Shown in pieces: positions 1-6,206 of a DNA stretch of 8,808 bases. The stretch spans positions 1 through 8,808 of the forward strand of contig NZ_MXAN01000079.1 in the NCBI RefSeq assembly GCF_002027545.1, given 5' to 3'. A program made the translations under genes and the position numbers. Below the pieces are notes generated by a model. The model was not told the DNA's origin. It did no database searches and was given only the letters and a program-made list of their open reading frames with translations. The stretch is from Moraxella lacunata (lineage in GTDB: Bacteria > Pseudomonadota > Gammaproteobacteria > Pseudomonadales > Moraxellaceae). Numbering within the stretch: the stretch's first letter is position 1; every line of letters begins with the position of its first letter.

Positions 1-20
1 TTGGAAAGAGGTCTATTAAA
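1..20. repeat. Right end of a second copy of the mini-element, cut by the window edge
   Basis: The first 20 bases match positions 608-627 at 18 of 20 positions (consensus TTGGAAAGARGTCTAWTAAA). Positions 608-620 are the right end of the complete 87-bp mini-element described at 534-620, and 621-627 are its right flanking repeat. By that comparison bases 1-13 are the end of another copy lying just left of the window, and TATTAAA at 14-20 would be its flanking target copy. The left half of this copy is not visible. The reading frame passes through the element end in the same phase at both places. Confidence 0.6.
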
Positions 21-578
21 GAAGCCACTAATGCTAATGGTGGGGCGGTTTATGATTTGGCGGTCAATACAGACGGCACAACCATCACCACCAATAAAGA
101 TGGTCAAATTACTGCCAATACCATCAATCTGACCAACACACCAGATGGCAAAGTGGCAGAGCCTACCAATCCTAACAGCTTGGTGAATGCTGGTGATATT
201 ACCAAAGCTATTAATAATTCAGGCTTTAACATTCAAACCAATGGTGGCGATAAAGAGCTTGTCAAAACAGGCGAAACCGTGAATTTTGTCAATGGTGACA
301 ATATCCAAATCACCAATGATGGCAAAAACATCACTGTCGCCACCGCCAAAGACGTGAAGTTTGACAGCGTGAATGTTGGCGATACCGTGAATATTACCAA
401 TAAAGGCATTGATGCGGGCAATACTGCCATTGCTAATGTTAAGGCAGGTACAGCAGATACTGATGCGGTCAATGTTGGTCAGTTAAATGAAGCGGTGAGC
501 AACATTAATTCAAACATTACCAACAATAATAAATATCTTTCCAAACTAAAAATAAACCCTTATAAGTATTGGGGTTGA
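3..578 (+). pseudogene. Trimeric autotransporter adhesin, stalk fragment (5' part of a disrupted gene, left end outside window)
   Basis: This frame is open from base 3 and has no convincing start; the TTG at 57 lies inside continuous coding sequence, so the gene enters from the left. The protein is rich in Asn, Thr, Gly, Asp and Val and nearly free of aromatic residues. It carries stalk and neck motifs of YadA/Hag-type adhesins, notably GIDAGNTAIANVKAG followed by TDAVNVGQLN (about 408-489). Such proteins form trimers on the cell surface and bind host cells or matrix. Coding sense ends at the Asn run near 530. The last residues and the stop at 576-578 come from an inserted mini-element, so the product has no membrane anchor and should not be displayed. 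Adhesin coding sequence resumes at 628 in another frame. The assignment to the adhesin family is firm; the specific adhesin (Hag/MID, UspA or other) is not settled. Confidence 0.85.
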
Positions 579-620
579 AGTTTTTAAAAATCCATAAAAA
601 TCAGGGTTTGGAAAGAAGTC
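534..620. mobile_element. 87-bp MITE-like mini-element inserted in the adhesin gene
   Basis: The ends carry a perfect 11-bp inverted repeat, TCTTTCCAAAC at 536-546 and GTTTGGAAAGA at 606-616, with weaker symmetry outside it. The element is flanked by the direct repeat TAATAAA at 527-533 and 621-627, a plausible target duplication. The two copies lie 94 bp apart. Removing one copy plus the element joins ...NITNNNK to IIGGNDGS... and restores a single open adhesin frame, which supports recent insertion. The interior is AT-rich, encodes nothing and contains the palindrome CTTATAAG at 559-566. A non-autonomous element mobilised by a transposase elsewhere is the simplest reading. The exact boundary between element end and duplication is uncertain by a few bases, and I cannot name the parent IS family. 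Confidence 0.75.
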
Positions 621-1812
621 TAATAAAATCATTGGTGGTAATGATGGTTCTATCAATGTCAAAGATATTAATGGCAACGACATGACCACCCCAGACGGCA
701 CCAAAAAGACCGTAGGAGAGGTTTTAACAACTTATGATGCGGTAGGTACAGGCACAGTAACAACCAACTCTGTTGTTTCTGCTGTTTACAACATCAATGA
801 GCAAGGCACTAAGTATTTCCATGTTAATGGTACGCCTAATGGTGTTACTAGTAGCTTGGGTGGCGAACGTGGTAATAATGCGGAGCAATCACAGGCAAAC
901 GGTGGTTATGCCACAGCCATCGGCTATAAAGCGGTTGCTGATGGCACGGACTCTGTGGCTATCGGTTGCGAAACCAAAACAACAGGCAACAGTGCGGTTG
1001 CTATTGGCAATGCATCAACAGCCGGTGAACAGTCTATTGCTGTTGGTGATAGCTCGCAAGCTGTAGGTCTGCAATCCATTGCGATTGGTACAGGAAACCT
1101 AGTTTCGGGCAATAACTCAGGTGCGATTGGTGACCCAACAGTTGTGACGGGTGACAGCTCATACTCTGTGGGTAATAATAATACCATCAGCACGAATAAT
1201 ACTTATGCACTAGGTAGTGATATTACAGCAACGGTTGGTGACTCTGTATTCTTGGGTGATAAGTCATCCTCAACTGGCGTTCATACTACAGCTGATGGTG
1301 GTAACTACACTTATGCAGGTGCCAACGATGTCAATGTCGCCGGTGTTACAAACAGCACAACAGCACCAAATACTGTTCCTGTTGGCGTGGTAAGTGTTGG
1401 CACAGAAGGTGGGCAAACTCGCCAAATTCAAAATGTTGCCGCAGGCGTAGTGTCTGCTGATTCAACTGATGCCATTAACGGTTCTCAGCTGTATTACACC
1501 AATGAAGCCATCACCAATTTGGCAGGTAATACCATCAATATGGGCAACCAACTAAACGCCCGTATCGATGATGTAGAAGACGATGTCAATGCAGGTGTAT
1601 CATCAGCGATGGCGATGGCTGCTCTACCACAAGCTTATATTGCTGGTAAGTCCATGCTAACTGGTGGTATGGCAACCTATAATGGCGAAGGTGCTGTGGC
1701 GGTTGGTTTCTCCAAGCTGTCTGATAATGGTCGCTGGGTGCTCAAAATGTCTGGCTCTGCTGATACTCAAGGTAACGCAGGTGCGGCAGTGGGTGCAGGT
1801 TTCCACTTCTAA
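598..1812 (+). pseudogene. Trimeric autotransporter adhesin, head, neck and YadA-type anchor (3' part of the disrupted gene)
   Basis: The frame is open from 598 after a TAA at 595-597; true adhesin sequence begins at about 628. The first ATG is at 682, but it has no signal peptide ahead of it and is not a believable native start. Counting from that ATG (376 residues), residues about 74-190 are YadA/Hep-Hag head repeats with a period near 14 (ATAIG, SVAIG, AVAIG, SIAVG, SIAIG). A neck follows with RQIQNVAAGVVSADSTDAIN and GSQLY (about 247-270). Last comes a short coiled coil and the trimeric beta-barrel anchor (about 281-376), ending in the usual terminal Phe (GAGFHF). The anchor would form the outer-membrane pore of a type Vc secretion system. 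The anchor itself looks intact; the break lies upstream, at the mini-element. A Cys inside a head repeat (AIGCET) is unusual. Confidence 0.85.
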
Positions 1813-1822
1813 GGTTTGATAA

Positions 1823-1854
1823 AATCTTGCATTCACGACAGTGAGTGCAAGATT
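1823..1854 (+). terminator. Stem-loop after the adhesin gene, possible weak terminator
   Basis: Arms of 13 bp (1823-1835 and 1842-1854) pair with one G-T wobble around a 6-base loop, starting 11 bases after the adhesin stop. No clear T-run follows directly, so an intrinsic terminator is plausible but not certain. It may instead protect the mRNA end or shape the leader of the lipoprotein gene that starts at 1883. Confidence 0.5.
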
Positions 1855-1882
1855 CAACCAAGATTTTAATCTAAGGAATATT

Positions 1883-2807
1883 ATGAAAGCATTAACTCTA
1901 AGCACAACCATTCTGATGGTACTTACCATGACAGGTTGCATGGGTACAAAACAGCTAAGCTCTAACATTTCAGAGCGTGGCACTATTAACAACAAAGGCG
2001 ACATCGTTTTCCCAGAGCTTGATAAAGCATGGCAAAAAGACGGTCAATTCCCCAATAGTGAGAATCTCTCTAAGATTCGCCCAGGGATTGCCAAAGATGA
2101 GTTATATCAGCTTATCGGTCGCCCGCATTTTAACGAAGCAAATCGTGCCCGTGAGTGGGATTACATCATGAAGTTCCACCAAGCGGACAATTCTGTGAAG
2201 ATTTGTCAGTATAAGGTGATTTTTGATGATAAATTCAAAGGTCAAGAATTTTACTGGATGCCAGCTGACTGTGCCAATCATGCCAAACCCACCCCAGCAA
2301 GCTCTGCTGTTATTCCAGTTATCGCCCAAGCACCGATTATCAAAGAAAAAATCACGCTTGAAGCGGATGCACTATTCAAATTTGACAAATGGAAGCTTGA
2401 AGATATGCTGCCCGCAGGGCGTGCTAAGCTTAGATGAGCTTGCCACCAAGCTCATTGCATGGGAAGCTCGTGGTGACAGCCGTGTCAATCTAACAGGTCA
2501 TACCGACCGCTATGGCGATGACATGTATAACATGAACTTGTCCATGCTTCGTGCCCAAACGGTTCGCCAATACTTGATTAGTAAAGGCGTAACATCAAGC
2601 ACACTGACAGCATCAGGGGCAGGTAAGACTCAGCCATTACCACACGTCATCTGTGACAGTAATGCACCTAAATCTGTACAGATTAAGTGCTTACAGCCCA
2701 ACCGCCGTGTGGAAGCTGACGTTACTGTTTATGCATTTGCCAATGATGGTTCACATCATAAAATCCGCCAAGGTGAAACGTATCAAAATTTTAATAATGG
2801 TCAATAA
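1883..2807 (+). pseudogene. BamE-like plus OmpA C-terminal domain lipoprotein, frameshifted
   Basis: The ATG at 1883 follows a good ribosome site (TAAGGA, 1872-1877) and starts a lipoprotein signal with lipobox LTMTGC, so Cys19 is the likely lipidated residue. Met at +2 predicts the outer membrane. Residues about 62-130 resemble the SmpA/BamE fold (IRPGIAKDELYQLIGRP, then REWDYIMKF and YKVIFDDKFKG). A Pro/Ala linker follows, then the start of an OmpA domain (ALFKFDKWKL). This frame stops at 2435-2437, just after GRAKLR. The rest of the OmpA domain continues in the next frame from LDELATKLI, with NLTGHTDRYGDD, YNMNLSMLRAQTVRQYL and NRRVEADV, to the stop at 2805-2807. Ignoring one A near 2432 gives a 307-residue protein. 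The domain would bind peptidoglycan and tie the outer membrane to the wall. Sequencing error, true decay or programmed +1 shifting are all possible. Confidence 0.8.
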
Positions 2808-2816
2808 TTACACCAA

Positions 2817-2850
2817 AAACAAAACCCTGTCTAACGGCAGGGTTTTGTTT
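2817..2850 (+). terminator. Rho-independent terminator after the lipoprotein gene
   Basis: A 13-bp perfect stem (2817-2829 with 2838-2850, core AAAACCCTG/CAGGGTTTT) encloses an 8-base loop. The right arm ends in T-rich sequence. The A-rich left arm also gives a T-run on the other strand, so it could serve the convergent minus-strand SCP2 gene that ends at 2885. Confidence 0.85.
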
Positions 2851-2884
2851 CTTTGGCGTTTATAAAAACTTGATGGCTAAAAGC

Positions 2885-3268
2885 TTAAAACTCTGTCACC
2901 CCCAAAATCTCTTTATAAAGTGCTTTTTGCTCACCGCTAGGCTTGGCAGATTGTAGTGCCATGACCGCTGACATGTCGCCATCGATGCGGATTTTACCCA
3001 TCATAAAGGCTTCTAGGGCAACATTAACGTCTTTGCCTGAGATGATTTGGGCGAGCGTGTCGCTGTCGATATTGATGGTGCTAACAGCATCACTGGTGTG
3101 GTGCTGACCAAGTTTACCTGCTTTTAGGTGTAGCTCTTTGGGGTCGCCACCTGTGATGCTGACATTGACAACAAGGCTAGCAAGGCTGGGTGGTAGATGT
3201 AAGTCGCCTGCTTTGGTGTTGAGAGTTTGAACTTCGTCAAACCATGCTTGACTTAAAAATTTTGCCAT
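2885..3268 (-). CDS. SCP2 sterol-binding domain protein
   Basis: The product is a 127-residue soluble protein whose whole length matches the small single-domain SCP2 (sterol carrier protein 2) group. Typical features are the strand pattern VNVSITGG and ELHLKAGKL, then STINIDSDTLAQIISGKDVNV and the closing MGKIRIDGDMSAVMALQ. SCP2 folds hold lipids or other hydrophobic ligands; the ubiquinone factors UbiJ and UbiT carry related domains but are longer, and nothing here shows this is one of them. I chose the ATG at 3268. A longer frame starts at 3301, but that ATG overlaps a TATAAT box (3300-3305), so transcription would begin downstream of it. No signal peptide or membrane segment is seen. The gene stands alone and converges on the lipoprotein gene. 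Its ligand and role are unknown. Confidence 0.8.
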   Translation of the reverse strand: MAKFLSQAWFDEVQTLNTKAGDLHLPPSLASLVVNVSITGGDPKELHLKAGKLGQHHTSDAVSTINIDSDTLAQIISGKDVNVALEAFMMGKIRIDGDMSAVMALQSAKPSGEQKALYKEILGVTEF

Positions 3269-3299
3269 AAAAATAACTCGATGATAAATAAGATGGTTC

Positions 3300-3305
3300 A
3301 TTATA
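3300..3305 (-). promoter_or_regulatory. -10 box of the SCP2 gene
   Basis: The minus strand reads TATAAT, a perfect sigma-70 -10 box, ending 31 bases before the chosen ATG at 3268. A start site near 3292 would give a leader of about 24 nt. No good -35 hexamer lies 16-18 bp upstream, so the promoter may be weak or need an activator. Confidence 0.5.
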
Positions 3306-3590
3306 AAGCAAAATGGATTTGAAAAGCAGGCTTTTTATAAAAATACCACAAAATTCATCAGATTTTCATCAATTTTATTTTTAAAAATTAAATTAATAAG
3401 TAAAAAATGATTAATTTTTCATTTAATAAAAACCAAATGGGTTTGGTGAAAGTTTTTAAACTTAACAAAAAGTGGTCTTTTTTGATTAAAAAAATTGATT
3501 AAAATCGTCAAAAATTGGCAAAAGTTACAAAAAATTTTAAAAAAATGTGAAAATTTTCATTTATTTTTTACAAAACATACCCGAAAACTT
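3306..3590. other. AT-rich non-coding spacer, left half
   Basis: I see no credible coding sequence here. The stretch is extremely AT-rich with many A and T runs. It has two direct copies of TTGATTAAA (3482-3490 and 3495-3503). The second sits in a 14-mer (3495-3508) matching 8 of 10 fixed positions of the FNR/ANR consensus TTGATNNNNATCAA, and another 8-of-10 match lies at 3359-3372. These are weak and not at a typical activator distance from either visible -10 box, so they are noted rather than called as sites. Confidence 0.5.
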
Positions 3591-3602
3591 ACAATTGTGT
3601 TG

Positions 3603-3608
3603 TATAAT
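3603..3608 (+). promoter_or_regulatory. -10 box of a candidate leader or small-RNA promoter
   Basis: A perfect TATAAT lies in the symmetric stretch GTGTTGTATAATACAC (3597-3612) and just after the palindrome ACAATTGT (3591-3598). No good -35 hexamer is found 16-18 bp upstream. A regulator binding the flanking palindromes could compensate. Predicted transcription start is about 3614-3616. Confidence 0.5.
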
Positions 3609-3613
3609 ACACG

Positions 3614-3751
3614 GTGAAAAACCCGCCGCAATACCCTATTGTGAGTGTGGATTTAACGCAAGCCAAACTCATCGTGAGTAAGCCAGTCATAGGAAAGATT
3701 GTGGTCATTGTTTGATTGTTATTTTTTCCTTAATTTTTTTAAGGTTTTTTT
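3614..3751 (+). ncRNA. Candidate small RNA or attenuating leader upstream of ccoN
   Basis: Between the TATAAT at 3603 and the hairpin plus T-run at 3728-3751 lies a segment clearly less AT-rich than its surroundings, with several possible stems. CAATA/TATTG pairs at 3629-3641. CCTAT (3635-3639) can pair with ATAGG (3689-3693). ACTCA (3667-3671) can pair with TGAGT directly after it (3675-3679) to form a tight hairpin. The overlapping CCAAACTCA (3663-3671) can instead pair with TGAGTGTGG (3642-3650) at 8 of 9 positions. These last two stems exclude each other, as in attenuators and riboswitches. No known RNA family was recognised. A short frame from GTG 3614 to TGA 3716-3718 exists but has no ribosome site, so coding seems less likely. 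Confidence 0.4.
3728..3751 (+). terminator. Candidate intrinsic terminator between leader and ccoN
   Basis: CCTTAA (3728-3733) pairs with TTAAGG (3739-3744), and seven T follow (3745-3751). The stem is short and AT-rich, so termination would be partial. That fits either the end of a small RNA or an attenuator 135 bp ahead of ccoN. Confidence 0.5.
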
Positions 3752-3827
3752 CCTAAAAACTGATTTGAAATGATGATATTTGGCAAATTTTGCGTTACAA
3801 TAGACAAATATAGTTAAAAAACGTAAA

Positions 3828-3849
3828 TTTGATGATTAATCTCATCAAA
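3828..3849. promoter_or_regulatory. Perfect inverted repeat upstream of ccoN, possible operator
   Basis: TTTGATGA (3828-3835) and TCATCAAA (3842-3849) form perfect 8-bp arms around TTAATC, 37 bp before the ccoN start. The half-sites contain TTGAT and ATCAA as in an FNR/ANR box, but they are separated by 10 bases instead of 4, so it is not a standard FNR site. It could be an operator for another dimeric regulator or an mRNA hairpin before the ribosome site. No clear -10/-35 pair for ccoN was found around it. Confidence 0.4.
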
Positions 3850-3886
3850 CAACGAAACAAATCGGGCTGCACAGGAAACCTATCCC

Positions 3887-5377
3887 ATGAGTCTATCTAA
3901 AACAGCAGTAGCCCCATCAGTTGACCATGAATACGAAATTACGATTGTTCGTCTTTTCACGCTCATGGCAGTATTTTGGGGTATTATTGGCATGACGGTT
4001 GGTGTATTCATTGCATCACAGCTTGCATGGCCAGCACTTAACTTTGATACATCTTGGCTGTCCTTTGGGCGTTTAAGACCGCTACATACCAATGCGGTGA
4101 TTTTTGCGTTTGGGGGTTCGGCACTTTTTGCAACATCTTATTATATTGTTCAGCGTACTTGTAAGACAAGACTGTTTGCACCTTATCTTGCTTGGTTTAC
4201 CTTTTGGGGGTGGCAAGCGGTCATTGTGGGGGCGGTCATTACCTTACCATTGGGTCTGACCACTGCCAAAGAATATGCCGAACTAGAATGGCCCATTTCC
4301 ATTGGTATAGCCTTGGTGTGGGTGGCATATGCCATTGTATTCTTTGGCACGCTCATCAAACGCCAAACATCGCACATCTATGTGGCTAACTGGTTCTTTG
4401 CAGCGTTTATTATCACCATTGCACTGCTTCATATCGTCAATAATCTTGCCATTCCTGTGAGTATGTGGAAATCTTACTCGCTCTATGGCGGTGCAACAGA
4501 TGCCATGGTTCAGTGGTGGTATGGGCATAATGCGGTAGGTTTCTACTTGACGGCGGCGTTCTTGGGTATGATGTATTACTTCATCCCTGTGCAAGTTGGT
4601 CGCCCTGTGTATTCATATCGTCTATCTATCGTTCACTTTTGGGCTCTGATTGCTTCATATATGTGGGCAGGCGGACATCACTTGCATTATTCGGCACTGC
4701 CTGACTGGACTCAGTCTTTGGGTATGGTGTTCTCGCTGATTCTATTCGCTCCTTCTTGGGGTGGTATGATTAACGGTGTACTTACTTTATCTGGTAGCTG
4801 GGATAAATTGCGTACTGACCCCATCATTCGCTTTTTGATTGTGGCATTGTCATTTTATGCCATGAGTACCTTTGAAGGTCCTATGCTGTCCATCAAAGAA
4901 GTGAACGCCATCAGTCATAATACCGACTGGACAGTCGGACACGTACACTCTGGTGCGTTGGGCTGGGTTGGTATGGTAACCATTGGTTCTATCTACGTGC
5001 TGTTGCCACGCATCTATAATAAAGCAAAAATGTACTCAACCAATTTAATCACGGTGCACTTTTGGTTTGCGACCACAGGTACGGTTCTGTACATTGTTGC
5101 TCTATGGATTTCGGGCATTACCCAAGGCATGATGTGGCGTGCAACTAACGATGATGGTACATTGTCTTATGACTTCATCCAGACAGTTGTGGTATCACAC
5201 TGGCCTTATGTGGTGCGTGCATTGGGTGGTCTGCTTTATGTTGGTGGTATGCTTGTGATGGCTTATAACTGTTATAAGACCATTAAGATGCCTAGCATTC
5301 CTGAGCGTCTTGCCGAGCCTGAAGAGGTTAATACAGGTCGTGATGAAGTCTTTGATAATGATGCTGTCAAAGCATAA
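3887..5377 (+). CDS. ccoN: cbb3-type cytochrome c oxidase subunit I (CcoN)
   Basis: CcoN is the catalytic subunit of the high-affinity cbb3 oxidase. It reduces oxygen to water in the inner membrane and pumps protons. The 496-residue length and about twelve hydrophobic segments are normal for the family. Expected metal ligands are visible: His67 in RPLHTNAV for the low-spin heme b, His214 in [10 protein letters not shown] and His264/His265 in [10 protein letters not shown] for CuB, and His352 and His354 in [11 protein letters not shown] for the two b hemes. Tyr258, six and seven residues before the CuB His pair, sits where the family's cross-linked tyrosine is expected. The start follows AGGAAA (3873-3878) at good spacing. 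It is the first gene of ccoNOQP, with ccoO 11 bases after the stop. Nothing in it looks damaged. Confidence 0.97.
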   Translation: MSLSKTAVAPSVDHEYEITIVRLFTLMAVFWGIIGMTVGVFIASQLAWPALNFDTSWLSFGRLRPLHTNAVIFAFGGSALFATSYYIVQRTCKTRLFAPYLAWFTFWGWQAVIVGAVITLPLGLTTAKEYAELEWPISIGIALVWVAYAIVFFGTLIKRQTSHIYVANWFFAAFIITIALLHIVNNLAIPVSMWKSYSLYGGATDAMVQWWYGHNAVGFYLTAAFLGMMYYFIPVQVGRPVYSYRLSIVHFWALIASYMWAGGHHLHYSALPDWTQSLGMVFSLILFAPSWGGMINGVLTLSGSWDKLRTDPIIRFLIVALSFYAMSTFEGPMLSIKEVNAISHNTDWTVGHVHSGALGWVGMVTIGSIYVLLPRIYNKAKMYSTNLITVHFWFATTGTVLYIVALWISGITQGMMWRATNDDGTLSYDFIQTVVVSHWPYVVRALGGLLYVGGMLVMAYNCYKTIKMPSIPERLAEPEEVNTGRDEVFDNDAVKA

Positions 5378-5388
5378 GGGGGGCAGCC

Positions 5389-6027
5389 ATGTCTAACATT
5401 ACACATGAAATTGTTGAAAAAAATACCGGCTTACTCGTTGTTTTTATTGTGATTGCGATTAGCTTTGCAACTTTGGTTGAGATTTATCCATTGCTTTTTG
5501 ACCAAAATACACCAGAGCAAGGCGGTGTGAATAAGCCACTTCCCAACATGCGTCCATGGACAGCATTAGAATTAGAAGGTCGTGACATTTATATCCGTGA
5601 AGGTTGTCACGTCTGCCATACTCAGATGATTCGTCCTCTTCGTGCCGAAGTTGAGCGTTATGGACCTTATAGCCGTGCCGCAGAGTCTACATGGGATCAC
5701 CCATTCTTATGGGGTTCTAAGCGTACTGGTCCTGATCTTGCTCGTGTTGGCGGTCGTTATTCTGACCAATGGCACATTGACCATTTGATTGACCCACGTG
5801 CGGTAGTGCCTGCATCAGTCATGCCCGCCTATCCTTGGCTTGCCAAGAATGAGGTGGATGGTAAGAAGATTCAAGCAAAAATGCGTATCTTTAAAGACCG
5901 TTTTGGCTTGCCTTATACCGAATCTGATATTGAAGCGGCGCCCGACCAAGTACAGGGGGCAACCGAGCTTGATGCATTGGTCGCTTACCTGCAACAGCTT
6001 GGTATCGCCATGCAGGGTCAACGCTAA
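5389..6027 (+). CDS. ccoO: cbb3-type cytochrome c oxidase subunit II (CcoO), monoheme cytochrome c
   Basis: CcoO passes electrons from CcoP to the b hemes of CcoN. The 212-residue protein has one N-terminal membrane anchor (about 13-34, [16 protein letters not shown]), which leaves the rest in the periplasm. The c-heme site is CHVCH (Cys73, Cys76, His77) in [15 protein letters not shown], a family hallmark. Met145 in SVMPAYPW is the likely second heme ligand. Other conserved stretches include ERYGPYSRA and [13 protein letters not shown]. The start follows the purine-rich AAGGGGGG (5376-5383), 11 bases after ccoN, which indicates a shared transcript. The stop overlaps the ccoQ start (TAATG). 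Confidence 0.97.
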   Translation: MSNITHEIVEKNTGLLVVFIVIAISFATLVEIYPLLFDQNTPEQGGVNKPLPNMRPWTALELEGRDIYIREGCHVCHTQMIRPLRAEVERYGPYSRAAESTWDHPFLWGSKRTGPDLARVGGRYSDQWHIDHLIDPRAVVPASVMPAYPWLAKNEVDGKKIQAKMRIFKDRFGLPYTESDIEAAPDQVQGATELDALVAYLQQLGIAMQGQR

Positions 6028-6206
6028 TGAATTGGGGCGTTTTACATAGTATCGCAACGGTGGGGGCATTTATTGCTTTCATCGGTGTGGCGTGGTGGGC
6101 ATACTCACCAAAAAACAAAAAACGCTTTGAAGAAGACGCACAACTTGCGTTAGATGATCACCAATTAGAAGAGTCGTCATCACAACGCACTAAGGATATA
6201 CAATGA
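6027..6206 (+). CDS. ccoQ: cbb3-type oxidase small subunit CcoQ
   Basis: This 59-residue gene begins at the ATG overlapping the ccoO stop (TAATG) and ends by overlapping the ccoP start (ATGA, 6203-6206). A ribosome site, CAGGGT, lies at 6013-6018 inside ccoO. The protein has one membrane helix (about 8-26, IATVGAFIAFIGVAWWAYS) and then a charged tail beginning PKNKKRFEEDAQLAL. Length, single helix, the W-WAYSP-KK-FEE pattern and position between ccoO and ccoP identify CcoQ. In other species it helps stabilise the assembled oxidase; it binds no cofactor. The Ser/Gln-rich tail (ESSSQRT) is weakly conserved in the family. Confidence 0.93.
   Translation: MNWGVLHSIATVGAFIAFIGVAWWAYSPKNKKRFEEDAQLALDDHQLEESSSQRTKDIQ

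Noticed and set aside
74..530. Repeat-rich stretch considered as a CRISPR or satellite array
   Set aside because: The repetition is at protein level (adhesin stalk motifs); there are no regular DNA repeats and spacers.
924..1193. Minus-strand frame opposite the adhesin head
   Set aside because: It mirrors the head repeats of the real gene, giving a low-complexity product with no start signals.
1841..1882. GTG start at 1841 for the lipoprotein
   Set aside because: It lies inside the stem-loop and would put 14 residues ahead of a clean lipoprotein signal; ATG 1883 has a proper ribosome site.
3269..3301. Longer N-terminus of the SCP2 protein starting at ATG 3301
   Set aside because: That ATG overlaps a perfect TATAAT on the same strand, and the extra 11 residues do not look like part of the domain; the ATG at 3268 is preferred.
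3317..3336. Small hairpin AAAAG/CTTTT upstream of the SCP2 gene
   Set aside because: Five weak base pairs around a 4-base loop in AT-rich DNA are expected by chance.
3433..3462. Possible third copy of the mini-element end (GGGTTTGGTGAAAG)
   Set aside because: It has an extra base in the core, no matching inverted end and no flanking repeat; chance is likely in this AT-rich stretch.
4183..4594. Frames overlapping ccoN on both strands
   Set aside because: They are antisense or shifted shadows of a strongly conserved gene, with no ribosome sites of their own.
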